Of a stretch of 64,000 bases of DNA, positions 25,901 to 37,900 are shown one piece after another. The number at the start of each line of letters is the position of its first letter. Within the stretch, counting starts at the first letter, position 1. Source of the DNA: Mytilisepta virgata (Eukaryota; Mollusca; Bivalvia; Mytilida; Mytilidae); the NCBI GenBank assembly GCA_028015205.1, contig CM051511.1, positions 36,448,001 to 36,512,000 on the forward strand, read 5' to 3'. Below the pieces are notes generated by a model that worked only from the letters and a program-made list of their open reading frames with translations, did not search any database and was not told the origin of the DNA. The position numbers were made by a program, and so were the translations under genes.

Positions 25901-28900
25901 TCAACCAATCAGAAACAAGAATTGCCCATGGCGGCCATGTTTGTCGCCTGATCTGGACAAAACGAGGAAACTTTGCAAAAAACCTCCAACAGATGCTTCC
26001 TGTCAAGTCTTATTCCCTTAGGCCAAGCAGTTTCAAAGAAGAAAATTATCAACCGATTAAAGACAAGAGCTGCCCATGACGGCCATGTTTGTTGCCTGAT
26101 CAGGACGAAATGAGGAAACTTTGTATAGAACCTCCCAATTATATGCTTTCTGTCAAGTTTCATTCAATTTGGCCAAGCGACTTCAGAGAAGATTTTTTTA
26201 TATCAGCAAATCAGAAACAAGAGCTGCTCATGGTGGCCATATTTGTATTCCGATCGGGACAAAATGAGGAAACTTTATAAAGGACCTCCCATATATGCTT
26301 CCAGTCAGGTTTCGTTCCATTTGGGCAACTATTTCAGAGGAGAAGATTCTTTTATATAAGCCAATCAGAAACAAGAACTGCAAATGGTGACCATATATGT
26401 ATTCCGATCAGAATGAAATAAAGAAATTTTGTAAATAACTTTCCATAGATGCTTCCTGTAAAGTTTCATTCCATTTGACCAAGCAGTTCCAGAGAAAAAA
26501 CAAATTTTTAATCAACCTATGAGAAACAAGAATTGCATATGGTGGCCATGTTTTTTGTCCGATCGGAATGAAATGAGGACACTTTGTAAATAACATCCTA
26601 TAAATGCTTTCTGTCAAGTTCTGTTCCATTTTGCCAAGCGATTTCAGGGGAGATTTTTTTTATATCAACCAATCAAAAACAAGAACTGCCCATGGCGGCC
26701 ATATTTGTAGTTCGATTGGGATGAAATGAGGAAACTTTATAAAGGACCTCCCATGTATGCTTCCAGTCAAGTTTTGTTCCATTTGGCCCAGCAGTTCAAT
26801 CAGAAACAACAAATGCCCATGGCGGCCATGTCTGTTGTCCGATCAGGACGAAATGAGCAATCTTTATCAGGGCTCACCACACTTGAAAATAACAGGGAGA
26901 CTCAGAGTCTCCCTCAGGGTAGCAACAGGGAAACTTCAGGGCATGACAGGGAGACTTCCAAGTCTACCAGGGAGACTGTGTTTTTTCCCCCAATTTGTAG
27001 CCTGTCAAGTAAATACCTGTTATTTTGTGTCTTATAGTGTATACTATACATTCCTTTATTGTGTTTTATCCTGTATTGTTTGAGATTTGATCTACATTTA
27101 CTCCATATCCTTCTGTTTTAGTCATAATCTGAGATTTTGTCAGAGATTGTGAGTTTGTCTTATCTACAAATGTACATTTGATTTGTATACTTGGAGATGT
27201 TTAATACTTTTTTACTATTTTTGCAGGTTTCCTCTACAGTTATGATGATATCTTGTAATAAACTGATTAATTTATATTTGAAACTAGAGGTACTGTTGTC
27301 ACAGGAGTCCAGCATGCTGGACTGTTTTAGCACGCTAAAACTGATGTCTCCCCTTCCATACCCATAGTTTTTTTAACATTTTTTAGGGATCATCAAGGTG
27401 GCAAATTAAGAGCTATGGTACATAATACATGTAGTTACCTACAGATATGTGCTTCAACAAGGAATGAATAAGGTAATATATAGTTTTGGGGAAGGGATCT
27501 GAACCATTTTTAAGATAAATTAAGGTTTCTGGTCTTGAGGGGTAGGGGATGACCCCCGGGGCTCAGATGTATACTGCATTCAACTTGTCTTGTTATCATG
27601 AATAATAAAATATATGGTTTAAGGGTGGGGATTTCAACCCTTTCCAAGATAATGTAGGCTAGGGGGTGGGGACTGACCCCCAGGGACCCAAATGTGGTAA
27701 TCTGCACTCCGCCTTGACCTGATGCATATACCTTCCAAATACCATGAGGCTAGCTCAAGAAACAAAAAAGTTATGTTCCGGACAAAAAATTTGATTAGAA
27801 GAGGAAGAAGAACACTATTGGGTTGGGATCTCAATGGTTTTCAGAATATTTAGTATTTTATCATTTGAGGGGGTGGGGCATGACCCCCCTCAGACCCCCC
27901 TATGGTACCAAATGATTTGTCTTATCATAAGGAGTAATAATATATATGGTTATAGGGTGGGGATCACAATGGTTTTCAAAATATTAAGTATTTTATCATT
28001 TAAGGGGGTGGGGCATGACCCCCCCCTCAGACCCCCTATGGTACCAAATGATTCGTCTTATCATAAGGAGTAATAATATATATGGTTATAGGGTGGGGAT
28101 CTCAATGGTTTTCAGAATAATAAGTATTTTGTCATTTGAGGGGGTGGGGCATGACCCCCCCTCAGACCCCCTATGGTACCAAATGATTCGTCTTATCATA
28201 AAGAGTAATAATATATATGGTTATTGGTTGGGGATCTCAATGGTTTTCAGAATATTTAGTATTTTATCATTTGAAGGGGTGGGGCATGACCCCCTCAGAC
28301 CCCCCTATGGTACCAAATGATTCGTCTTATCATAAGGAGTAATAATATATATGGTTATAGGGTGGGGATCTCAATGGTTTTCAGAATAATAAGTATTTTG
28401 TCATTTGAGGGGGTGGGGCATGACCCCCCCTCAGACCCCCCTATGGTACCAAATGATTCGTCTTATCATAAGGAGTAATAATATATATGGTTATAGGGTG
28501 GGGATCTCAATGGTTTTCAGAATATTTAGTATTTTATCGTTTGAGGGGGTGGGGCATGACCCCCCTCAGACCCCCCTATGGTACCAAATGATTTGTCTTA
28601 TCATAAGGAGTAATAATATATATGGTTATAGGGTGGGGATCACAATGGTTTTCAAAATATTAAGTATTTTGTTATTTTAGCCTACATTTTACAGGCTAGG
28701 GGGTGGGGACTGACCCCCAGGGACCCAAATGTGGTACTCTGCACTCCGCCATGACCTGATGCATATACCTTCCAAATATCATGAGGCTAGCTCAAGAAAC
28801 AAAAAAGTTATGTTCCGGACAAAAAATTTGATTAGAAGAGGAAGAATAATAACTAGGTATGATTGTGATCGCCAGCGAGTCACAAGATGTCTCCCAAACA

Positions 28901-31900
28901 AACCCCCATTGCCACTATCTAGAGCTTATCAGAAACCCCCTAAATTCAAATTATTGCAATGTCCTATATAATGACCTTTGAAACGGCGGCCATTTTGAAA
29001 ATTTTAAAAGTCGTTTGCAAAACTTCAGGTCACCCTTAACATATTCCCAAAGTTTCATATTGATTGGACATTGCATCTTTGAGAAACGTCGCGGACAACA
29101 TTGAACGGAAAGAAAAAGGAAAGAAGAAGAAGAAGAAGAAGAAGAAGAAGAAGAAGAATAATAATAAGAAACCGGACAAAAACAATATGTCTCCCAAAAC
29201 TTTGTTTGGGAGACATAATAATCACTAAAACAATATGTCTCCCTTCGAGAAGGGGAGACATAATGAATAAAACTCAATTTCTGATTTTCATATTTTATTT
29301 ATTTGATATTTGAATCCAGCATAACAGACATAATAAATATATGACTAAACAGGGTTCTCACAAAGAATTTCACCACTTTTTTAACGTACATTGCTGCATG
29401 ATTTTGACCATGGTAGGCCTATTGTACTATTGTTAAAGTTTAATCAAAATCATGTGCTGCCTTAAAATACTGACGAATATAATTTGAAATAAAAAAAAAT
29501 GAAATAATGCAGTGGTGCTCCGAACTTGAAAGAAACTTTCTGTTACAGATATGAGCAAAAATATTTGTACCTTCTGACACAACTTATTTATTATTGCCAT
29601 TTTATTTTTTAATATTTATTTATCTATATTATCTTTACTATTATTTTTTCTCAAAAATACTCTTAAAATCCTTCCATTCACCTTGCTTGAACACTTAATA
29701 ATCAATACATGTATTGACAAAATTTCCATTTGTGCATAGATATGTCAACATCCGCTAAATTTATTTTTAAATAAGGTCTACAGATTGTTACCAGTCGGTA
29801 AAAAACACTGTGACCAATGAAAAATTACGAGAATTCCGATTGCCGCCATTTTTCTAGCTTACTTTTTGTCGTTTCTTTCCCCTTCCCCTTTGATCTCCAA
29901 GAAAAAATGGCGGCTCGAGATTTGTAATGAAAATAACGGTCTTCAGACGCAGCTGATTACGTACGTTGTTCGGAGGCGCCTTACTTAAAAACACAGGGCG
30001 ACTCATTTGTCGCTCTGGAGCCGATGACAGGGCGACATTGGCGAGCATTAGCCGACTTAATCGCCCTAATCGCCCAGTTTGGTGAGCCCTGCTTTATAAA
30101 GGACCTTACATAGATGCTTCCTGCCAAATTTAATTCCATTTGGCCCAGTGGTTTCAGAGGATAAGATTAAAATGTGAAAAGTTAATAATGGACGGACGAC
30201 AGAGACCAAGTGATGAGAACTTTGGCCAGGTGAGCTAACTAGTGCTGTCAAATGTCATAAATTACAACGGTAATGTTATTTTATTACTGAATATTGTGTC
30301 AATCATTTATAAATGTCGATTACGCAACGTCTCTACCTTCATCTGAACCGGAATAGTTCAGTGAATAAAAACGAAATATGACACCATGAACCAGACAACG
30401 GTACAAACAAAAATGGCGGTTCAAAAATCAAAATCGAACAGGAATACTTTTTCATTGTCTTAACGCTCTTTTGAAGGAGTTATTAGAGGTATGAATTTTA
30501 ATCTCAGTTGTTGGTTTCAATATCTTTTTATCAAATATGGGTATATAATGTCGACAATGGTGGCGATCGATTGTATATAAGAAGTTGTTCTCTTGAACTG
30601 ACATCGAAAAGTCGCCAGAAAAAAATCTTGTGGGCCGGTTGTACTAGATAATACGCACCCCTTTCTCAGCCTTATTTCTAGAGGTAAAGAAGTGCGTATA
30701 ATCTACAACTGTAAACGGTAGTAAATCTGACTCTTCATCTGCTAGCTGATTTGGAAATCCTGTGAAACCAGTTTTTGGCAAAAGGGTTAAAAAACGAGCA
30801 CAAAACTTAAGCATGATGGACTGACAGATACAGTAAAACCCCAAAGTTTGTTATCTAGCAGCCACTTGCTCTTCTATGATGATAAGCAGTCAACATAACA
30901 AAACAAATAATACTTTTTATCCTGTATCTGGTCTATTTACTAGCCAAATAAAGGGTCTCCAAATTTTTGTTTACAATATTCGCCTAGTAGCATAATATCA
31001 TCTCCTTGTTTTCACTTGCAATGAAAGTTTGTATTGTGTTCACAGTGTCTATGACATCCTGTTTTCCATAGATTGCACAATAAAAATCGTCTTCTTAAAA
31101 CAGGCTATAAATGTGCTATTTTCATGACTTTTCTAGATAAAAGATAACAATTTATCATTTGGTGAAAGGGTTAAACATCTCTTTGAACCTCAGACTGTTT
31201 ACTATTTAAACAAAAAAGTTTTTGAAGATGTTTTTTTTCTGCAAAATTTTAATTAAAATTCATTATTTCTTTATTTTTATTTATTTAATTATTGTTGCTT
31301 GACTTTGTATCAGGTTTCACCAACTACAATTTAAATTCCAAACACCATTTTGTTTGTTGAAATCTTTATTGTAGAACATATTTTTTTAGTCAGACCATCG
31401 ACTTCAATTTGCTGCTGAACAAAATTACGTTTTAATGGGGTACCCTCTTGATTTTGAAAGTTGAACAAAAAGCTTTTTTTTCTCCATTTTCAAGTACCAA
31501 AAAATATGTGTTTTATACACACCAAGAGACGGTTTTAGTAAATCGTATGTAGCTACCACCTGCAGTGTATTTAGATATTACCTGCATATTAGCCAGTTGT
31601 TCCTGTTGTAATCTCTTTAAGGCTTCCTGTTGCTGTCTCTGTCTCTGTATTTCCTGTTGTCGTAGCTCCTCCTGTTAAGAAGTAAACATATGGTGATCAT
31701 AGAAACTTTTACTTAAATGCTCATTCTTCCACATTTGCAAAAGTTCTAAAATACCCTGTTCTTTTGCTTTGCAAATAATGTATCGCTTATGTACAACTTC
31801 AAAACTACTGATCAAGACACACAAGGCATATCTACATGTATTTCCCCGCTCTAAGTTACAGCAGGGGACAAAAATTGGTCAAAAGTTTGTTATTTACATA

Positions 31901-34900
31901 AGGATGCATTACGACCTGGCATCTATGTAACAAGAACTACCTTAACCAAGTAAACTAAGGGAAATAATCCTTGTTTCCTACCTGGCGTCTTTGTGCTTCC
32001 TGTTGTTTCTGACGTTCTTCTAATTCACGTTGTTTTTGTTCTAGAAATTGTTTCTGTCTCAGCTCCTCGTCCCTCCTAAAATTTATTGATAAAAGATGTC
32101 TGAAATGGTGTTCACATTACAAGAAAATGTCACACAACATAATTTAAGCGAAAGAAAACTGTTTCAGGCCTATCACGATACAGTTTTGCCTTCAAACTTT
32201 TCTCATCTGGAGGATACTGACAGAAACCAAATATTTCACAAAATTTAAAACGCCTTTAAATGGCAAATCCACGGAATCAATATTAATTTGTAACCGAAAT
32301 TTTGAATTTGATCTCAGTATAATAGCTTCTAATCTTTATAATGTATTTTAAGTCTGAATAAGTTACCCTTTTCACAGTTTTAAACATTGAACCAATCATT
32401 TGGATGTGGCAATGTATGAAATATTTAAGGTCTGATTAGACCCTTTCTATGTCCATTTCAAAACAATAAACGATCCTACGCAATAAATTTTGAATTATCT
32501 GTGTGTTTTCTATTTTTAATACAAAACCTGGCAAACAGGATTAAATTACAAACCTCATTTCCTCCTCTCTCTTTCTCCTCATGAGTTCCTCTTGTTTCTG
32601 TCTCATTTCTTGTTCCTTCCTCATTTCTTCTTCCTTTCTTCGTCTCTCTTCTTCCTCTGCTTCTCTTCTCTTTCTATGTTCTTCCTCCTGATTCCTTCGT
32701 CTTACTTCTTCTAATCTCTATATTTAACAGATGATGGATGAATTATTGTTTAACGTCCAGTGGCAACCATTAGGTACATATCAGGACGAGGACAATTTGA
32801 TATGATATGAATATGATCCCTGCTTTGTACAAGACCCACACGCTGAACCGGATTTGGATATGCTAGCTCATGAGGTAACTGTCCGCAGGAAGACATATCA
32901 CCCCACTCAGACACATTTATACTTACTCCAAGCTGACCTGTCCTCTGCTCTTACTACTAGATACCGTGTGCTTGGCGTAGAAGCAGCAAATACAAATTGA
33001 ATGTCTTTTGTCAAACCCACAACCTTCTGCACTTGATACATATACTTAAATATCACTGCTAAAATTCATATATCTACTAGATGTTTTGTGAACTGTTGTT
33101 ACTAATGTGTAAACCAGCTCCTTCTGGCTGACAGAAAACAAATGTTATGGCATGTATTGTGGACTTTTGTTAAGTTTTAAATTTAAGGCTGACATTTGGA
33201 TCTTTATTTTACATTTTTTCATTCATGTGAATATGATATAGATGTAGGTGCTTAACTTCAAGCTTGATATGAAATTACACAAGCTTTGTTCTGTAGTCGA
33301 GAAAAGTGTAACAAAAATTTTGTATGCTTACATAAGTAGTATTGTATTGTAGATTTTTGGTATTTAAATTACCAAAAAAAGGCCCGCCTACAATCCAACA
33401 TATATTAGAATTTTCTAACAGATATGACAAATGTTTTTACAAACCTGTAATTCAAGTTGCCTTTGTTTTTCTATTTCTATTTTCTCCCTCTCCATGTCTT
33501 CCCTTCGTCTTTGTAATTCTTCTTGTTCTTTTAACATTTCTTCATGTTTTCTTTTCAATTCTTCCTGTAATCTTTTTTCCTCTTGTTCTTTTTCCAGACG
33601 TATTCTTTCCAACTGTTCTTCTTTTTCCTGCAAATTACCACATTAGAATTTCAATGTATTCATGCATTTTCTGTGTATCTACAGTTTAGTGCCATGGTGA
33701 TGCATCAACAAATTCTACTACTTCACAATAATTCACTGTATACCAATTTTGGTGTGTTTCATGGGTGAAGTATTCCACAAAATGCATTCCACGTACAGCA
33801 AACATCATTCTTTGGAGTCGCACAACCACCTACCCACGCATAGTCTATCACTAATCTAATAACCAGTTGTTCAAAAGTTTACAATTTCCAGTTTTAAATT
33901 TTCACTTCTTTAGTTATGCCTAAGGACTGAAAATTTTCTGATGGGTTAATCCTAGGACTTTGTGTGTCTATGCCAAATTTTGTACAGAAATATTACTTAA
34001 CAATTGAAATAATGGAAAGTGAAAAAAGTAACTTTTGAACAACTGGGCCAAGAGATTTTTTCTGTTGGAAAATCTAGTTAAAAATGATAGAACCACAAAT
34101 ATCTGTATCCTGGTATCAACATTTTTCTCAACCAAGAAAAAAATCTAAATATTTGACTTACATCAAATGAATACAGTGATTGGATTGCTTGATACATAGC
34201 TTAAAGTTGATGGCCCATGAAATTATATGATGGCCCATCATACTATTATTACTAGCTTTGTTATAGAAGGCACTACAAGTATTAGTTGTAGGACGTATTT
34301 ACATGCTACACTGGGCTGTTATTCAGAACAGTTTCGAGTCGGCCAATGGCCGACGAGAATTCTGTTCTGAACGGCAGGCCGTTGTAGTATGTAAATCGTC
34401 CTACAACGGGCTTGTATATTGATTGGTCGATTAGATCAGGGGCATCAACCTTTTCTCCCCTTTCCACGAAATGGGTGTTAACGAAATCGGCCTGCATGCT
34501 TTCTGATTTCGCAGGAATCTTCATAGTGGTGGTAGTTTTCGTCATGGCTGGTCAGAATTTGGTTGAGGTGGAATTTTTGTTTGCCACATATTAACATGGA
34601 GATATAACGCTTTCACAAACCTGCGAAGTTATTGAAAATGAACACTTGGCTATGGAAAGAATGGGCGATTTGTTGATGCAAGAGAATAATGATCAGGAGA
34701 ACGTTACACTTTCACTGTGCTATGGTGCTTTAGGGGGTACCAGATTCCTAGATTTGGAGGAAACTTCGCTCTCCAAATTAATGCGAGATTATGATACTGT
34801 TGATTTCGGAACTTTCACGATGGAAACTGGCGACGCAAGTAAAATATTAAGAAGAAATTATCGGAAATAAACGATGAAACGTTCAGATTTGCAGATCCTG

Positions 34901-37900
34901 TGACCGACCAGTATATTAAAGAATTCATAGAGAGATCAGGAGAACAAAAATACAAAGAAAAATACAGCCTTTTCTGTTGGTGTGTTTGAGAAGCGGAAAC
35001 TTTATCGCAGAACTGGAGTGAAGTCACATAACCCGGTTGTGGAGTTAAAATTTATGACTAGATTGCTATTTTCAAAAAATTTATTTGATTTGTAATTATC
35101 AGTAAATGATACGAAATACAGAATATGTCATTGTTAATTCATCTTGTTGCTTAGGGAGAGGTTTCTCTTTGTCGTTTTATGTTTTCTTTTTTTTGAAAGG
35201 GTCATTTTGTTCGGCAATGCAGGTTTTGTTCCTTATTTATATTTTTTTTTCATTTTTAGCAATGCCATGAAAATAAACGTCCAATGCAAGGAATCTATAA
35301 ACACTGGGTAAAATTTAGGTTTCTAGGTCACTGTAACTGTGCTGGTTATCAGGATTTAATGGAAGTTGTAGTACGTTCCCTCTGAACTACAACATCCTTA
35401 TATTAGAAGTTTTAGTACACTTAAGCTCCGCTTCCTGTAAGGGTATCAGGATTTAAAGAACAACCGACTTCAAAGGAATTCGCATCTCATCATGATACAA
35501 TGGCCCATAAATATTTTTTGTCATAGGGCCCAAAGGCCCATTAAAATTTGTCTTTCCTAATGAGTGTGTAGAAGTATCCTGGTAGTTTAATGTATGAAAT
35601 ATTCAGATATTTGTAACTATTTGTTATATTATTAGAATTACAATTGATAAAGAATATTTTACAGCTTTTACTGGTGTGTAAACATTGCTTTTCACAAAAC
35701 ACAAGAGTTGACACACAAAAATGTCTCGCCTATCGTGCATTTCTAATGAAAGTAAATATTATCAGACATATTGCATACAGTATTCGAAAAACAGGCCAAA
35801 ACACAAAAACTTAACTATAACCACTGAACCATGAAAATGAGGTCAAGGTCAGATGACACCTGCCAGTTGGACATGTACACCTTACAATCCTTCCATACAC
35901 CAAATATAGTAGACCTATTGCTTATAGTATCTGAGATATGGACTTGACCACCAAAACTTAACCTTGTTCACTGATCCTTGAAATTGGGTCGAGGTCAATT
36001 GAAAACTGTCTGACAGGGATGAGGACCTTGTAAGGTACGCACATACCAAATATAGTTATCCTATTACTCATAATAAGAGAGAAATTAACATTACAAAAAA
36101 TCTTAACTTTTTTTTCAAGTAGTCACTGAACCATGAAAATGAGGTCAAGGACAATGTACATATGACAGACGGAAACTTCGTAACATAAGGCATCTATATA
36201 CAAAGTATAAAGCATCTAGGTCTTCCACCTTCTAAAATATAAAGCTTTTAAGAAGTTAGTTAATGCCGCCGCCGCCGGATCACCATCCCTATATCGAGCT
36301 TCTGCGACTAAAGTCGCAGGCTCGACAAAAACAAAGTCAGCATTTAGTATGTTTTAATATCAGTAAACTTCTTTAGGTCTATTCCATTAAAATGAATGTG
36401 GGAGTGTAGGAAGGGACTTTCAAAATACCCTTACAAATTACAAACTTTTTTTAGATAACTTTACACACATCTGATAGGCACACACTAAAAATGACACAAG
36501 ACAATAAAACTTCCAATCCTACCCTCCCACATCCATTTTAATGGCATAACCCTCAAGAAGAAATGGGCAAATTATCAGCAAATCTGATTTTCCTTTGTGG
36601 CTGTCTGGTGCCTCTTGCCTTTACTTGTCTACACTTACTTTCCTGGCCTTCTCAAGCTGCATTTCTAAATCTGTATTAGATATAGCATTTTTTGGATCTA
36701 AATCCCATACACTTGTCGGTTGTGACCATACTCCTACAATACATTTAACATTACAATAAGTATAAAACAAATCTGGAAAGACCCATTATGGTTTAAATAT
36801 TATCTGGTTCTTTAATAAATGTATACATACAGTAATATGCAAAATAGGTCTCATTATGTGAAAATATATATAGCAAAATCTTTGTACTTATAGCACATAT
36901 ATGGCAGTGATTTTCACACAGGTGATTAATATTTTTTGTGGTCTTTCAGTTTTCCTAGGAATCCTATCAGTATTTTGAGCTGCCTATCAGTAACATTTCA
37001 AATTTGATTAGGTACTTTCAATATTCATTCGATCGTCTGGAAATAAATGATGAAGATGAGGAATTCTGAAACAGAAGTCTTCCAAACACATTTGGAGTAT
37101 GATCAAAACATTCAAACATACAAACATTCTAGTGACACAAAGGGTCAAAAATTAATTTCAGCATGATAACAGAAAGCTAAATTTAGGCACCCAAGTCCAT
37201 ATTAAGCATTTAAAATCTGTGTGTAAACACCTTGGTTCTTATGCCCTTTCATAGCCTTTACCAAAGAACAAAATATTTTGAGCAATCTCCTGATGTATGT
37301 TTGGTTTTTTCTGAAATAGTCAATTATAATGAAATACTAAACAGTTTAACTCATTAACTTTTTCCAGCTACAGATACTATTATCAGTGATTATCACCAAT
37401 ACCAAATCTCAGAGAGGCCACAATACCAAATCTCAGAGGGGCCACAATACCAAATCTCAGATAGGCCACAATACCAAATCTCAGATAGGCCACAATACTA
37501 AATCTCAGAAAGGACACAATACCAAATCTCAGATAAGCCACAATACTAAATCTAAGATAGGTCACAATACTAAATCTCAGAGGCCACATTACCAAATCTC
37601 AGATAGGTCACAATACTAAATCTCAGAGAGGCCACAATATCAAATCTCAGATAGGCCACAATACCTACCCATATTTTTTGTGTTTGTGTCCCATATAGAT
37701 GCCCCCTCTTCTGTTGATGTATTTGGTTGTGAGACAGATCTATGGAAAGCTGGGTGACTAGGATTCGATGGCAATACTGGTTCTGTTGGTGGAGATCTAC
37801 TGCAAAAAAATAGAAAATATTTGGCATAATTTTTTCTGTATGTGACTGTTCTACAGTTTTATGAAGATGTTATACACTTGTTAATAGATATTCACGTTCA

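Larger units (their letters stand above)
27287..29262 (+). mobile_element. Core-repeat element (Helentron-associated / 'pearl' type architecture)
   Basis: Layout: a left region with 'gctggactgttttagcacgc' and 'gatgtctccccttcc'; a block of about 155 bp at 27658-27810; six 135-bp core units; the same 155-bp block again at 28692-28848; a right region with 'gagaaacgtcgcggacaac'; a GAA microsatellite; and an end 'aggggagacataa'. Left block, tandem core, right block and microsatellite are the layout described for bivalve pearl/HINE elements, but family membership is inference. The 3' end resembles that of 43440-43790. Confidence 0.55.
26868..30091. mobile_element. DNA transposon-like insertion with CAGGGCTCACCA ends
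   Basis: Left end CAGGGCTCACCACACT and right end AGTTTGGTGAGCCCTG match 15 of 16 as inverted repeats. Both sides carry CTTTAT (26862-26867 and 30092-30097), which reads as a 6-bp target duplication. The subterminal zones carry short repeats, CAGGGAGACT at left and CAGGGCGAC / AATCGCCCT at right. The CAGGG start resembles hAT ends, but an 8-bp duplication is not seen, so the superfamily is open. No transposase frame. It contains another element (27287-29262). Confidence 0.7.
25479..30238 (+). mobile_element. CTCACCTG-type element split by a later insertion
   Basis: Left end 'ctaaaggctcagagggctga' then CCCACCTGG; right end GGCCAGGTGAGCTAAC. From about 25900 to 26860 there are six to seven units of about 150 bp, each with 'gcccatggcggccatgtttg', 'gacgaaatgaggaaacttt' and 'ttggccaagcagtttcag'. 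The array stops abruptly at 26867 and resumes at 30092 in the middle of a unit, on either side of the element at 26868-30091. A sibling without the insertion is at 55631-56530. Confidence 0.75.

Noticed and set aside
27834..28680. Overlapping frames with a 45-residue repeat
   Set aside because: Produced by the 135-bp tandem repeat in a transposable element; frames vary from unit to unit.
29055..29313. Arg-run and Leu/Ser-run frames
   Set aside because: Translation of the GAA microsatellite.
33342..33689. 115-codon plus-strand Phe/Leu-rich frame (looks membrane-like)
   Set aside because: Antisense of GIGYF exon 16; Lys/Glu codons read backwards give Phe/Leu/Ser.
37390..37667. CRISPR-like regular array
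   Set aside because: Units are contiguous with no unique spacers, and the DNA is a eukaryotic intron; it is a minisatellite.
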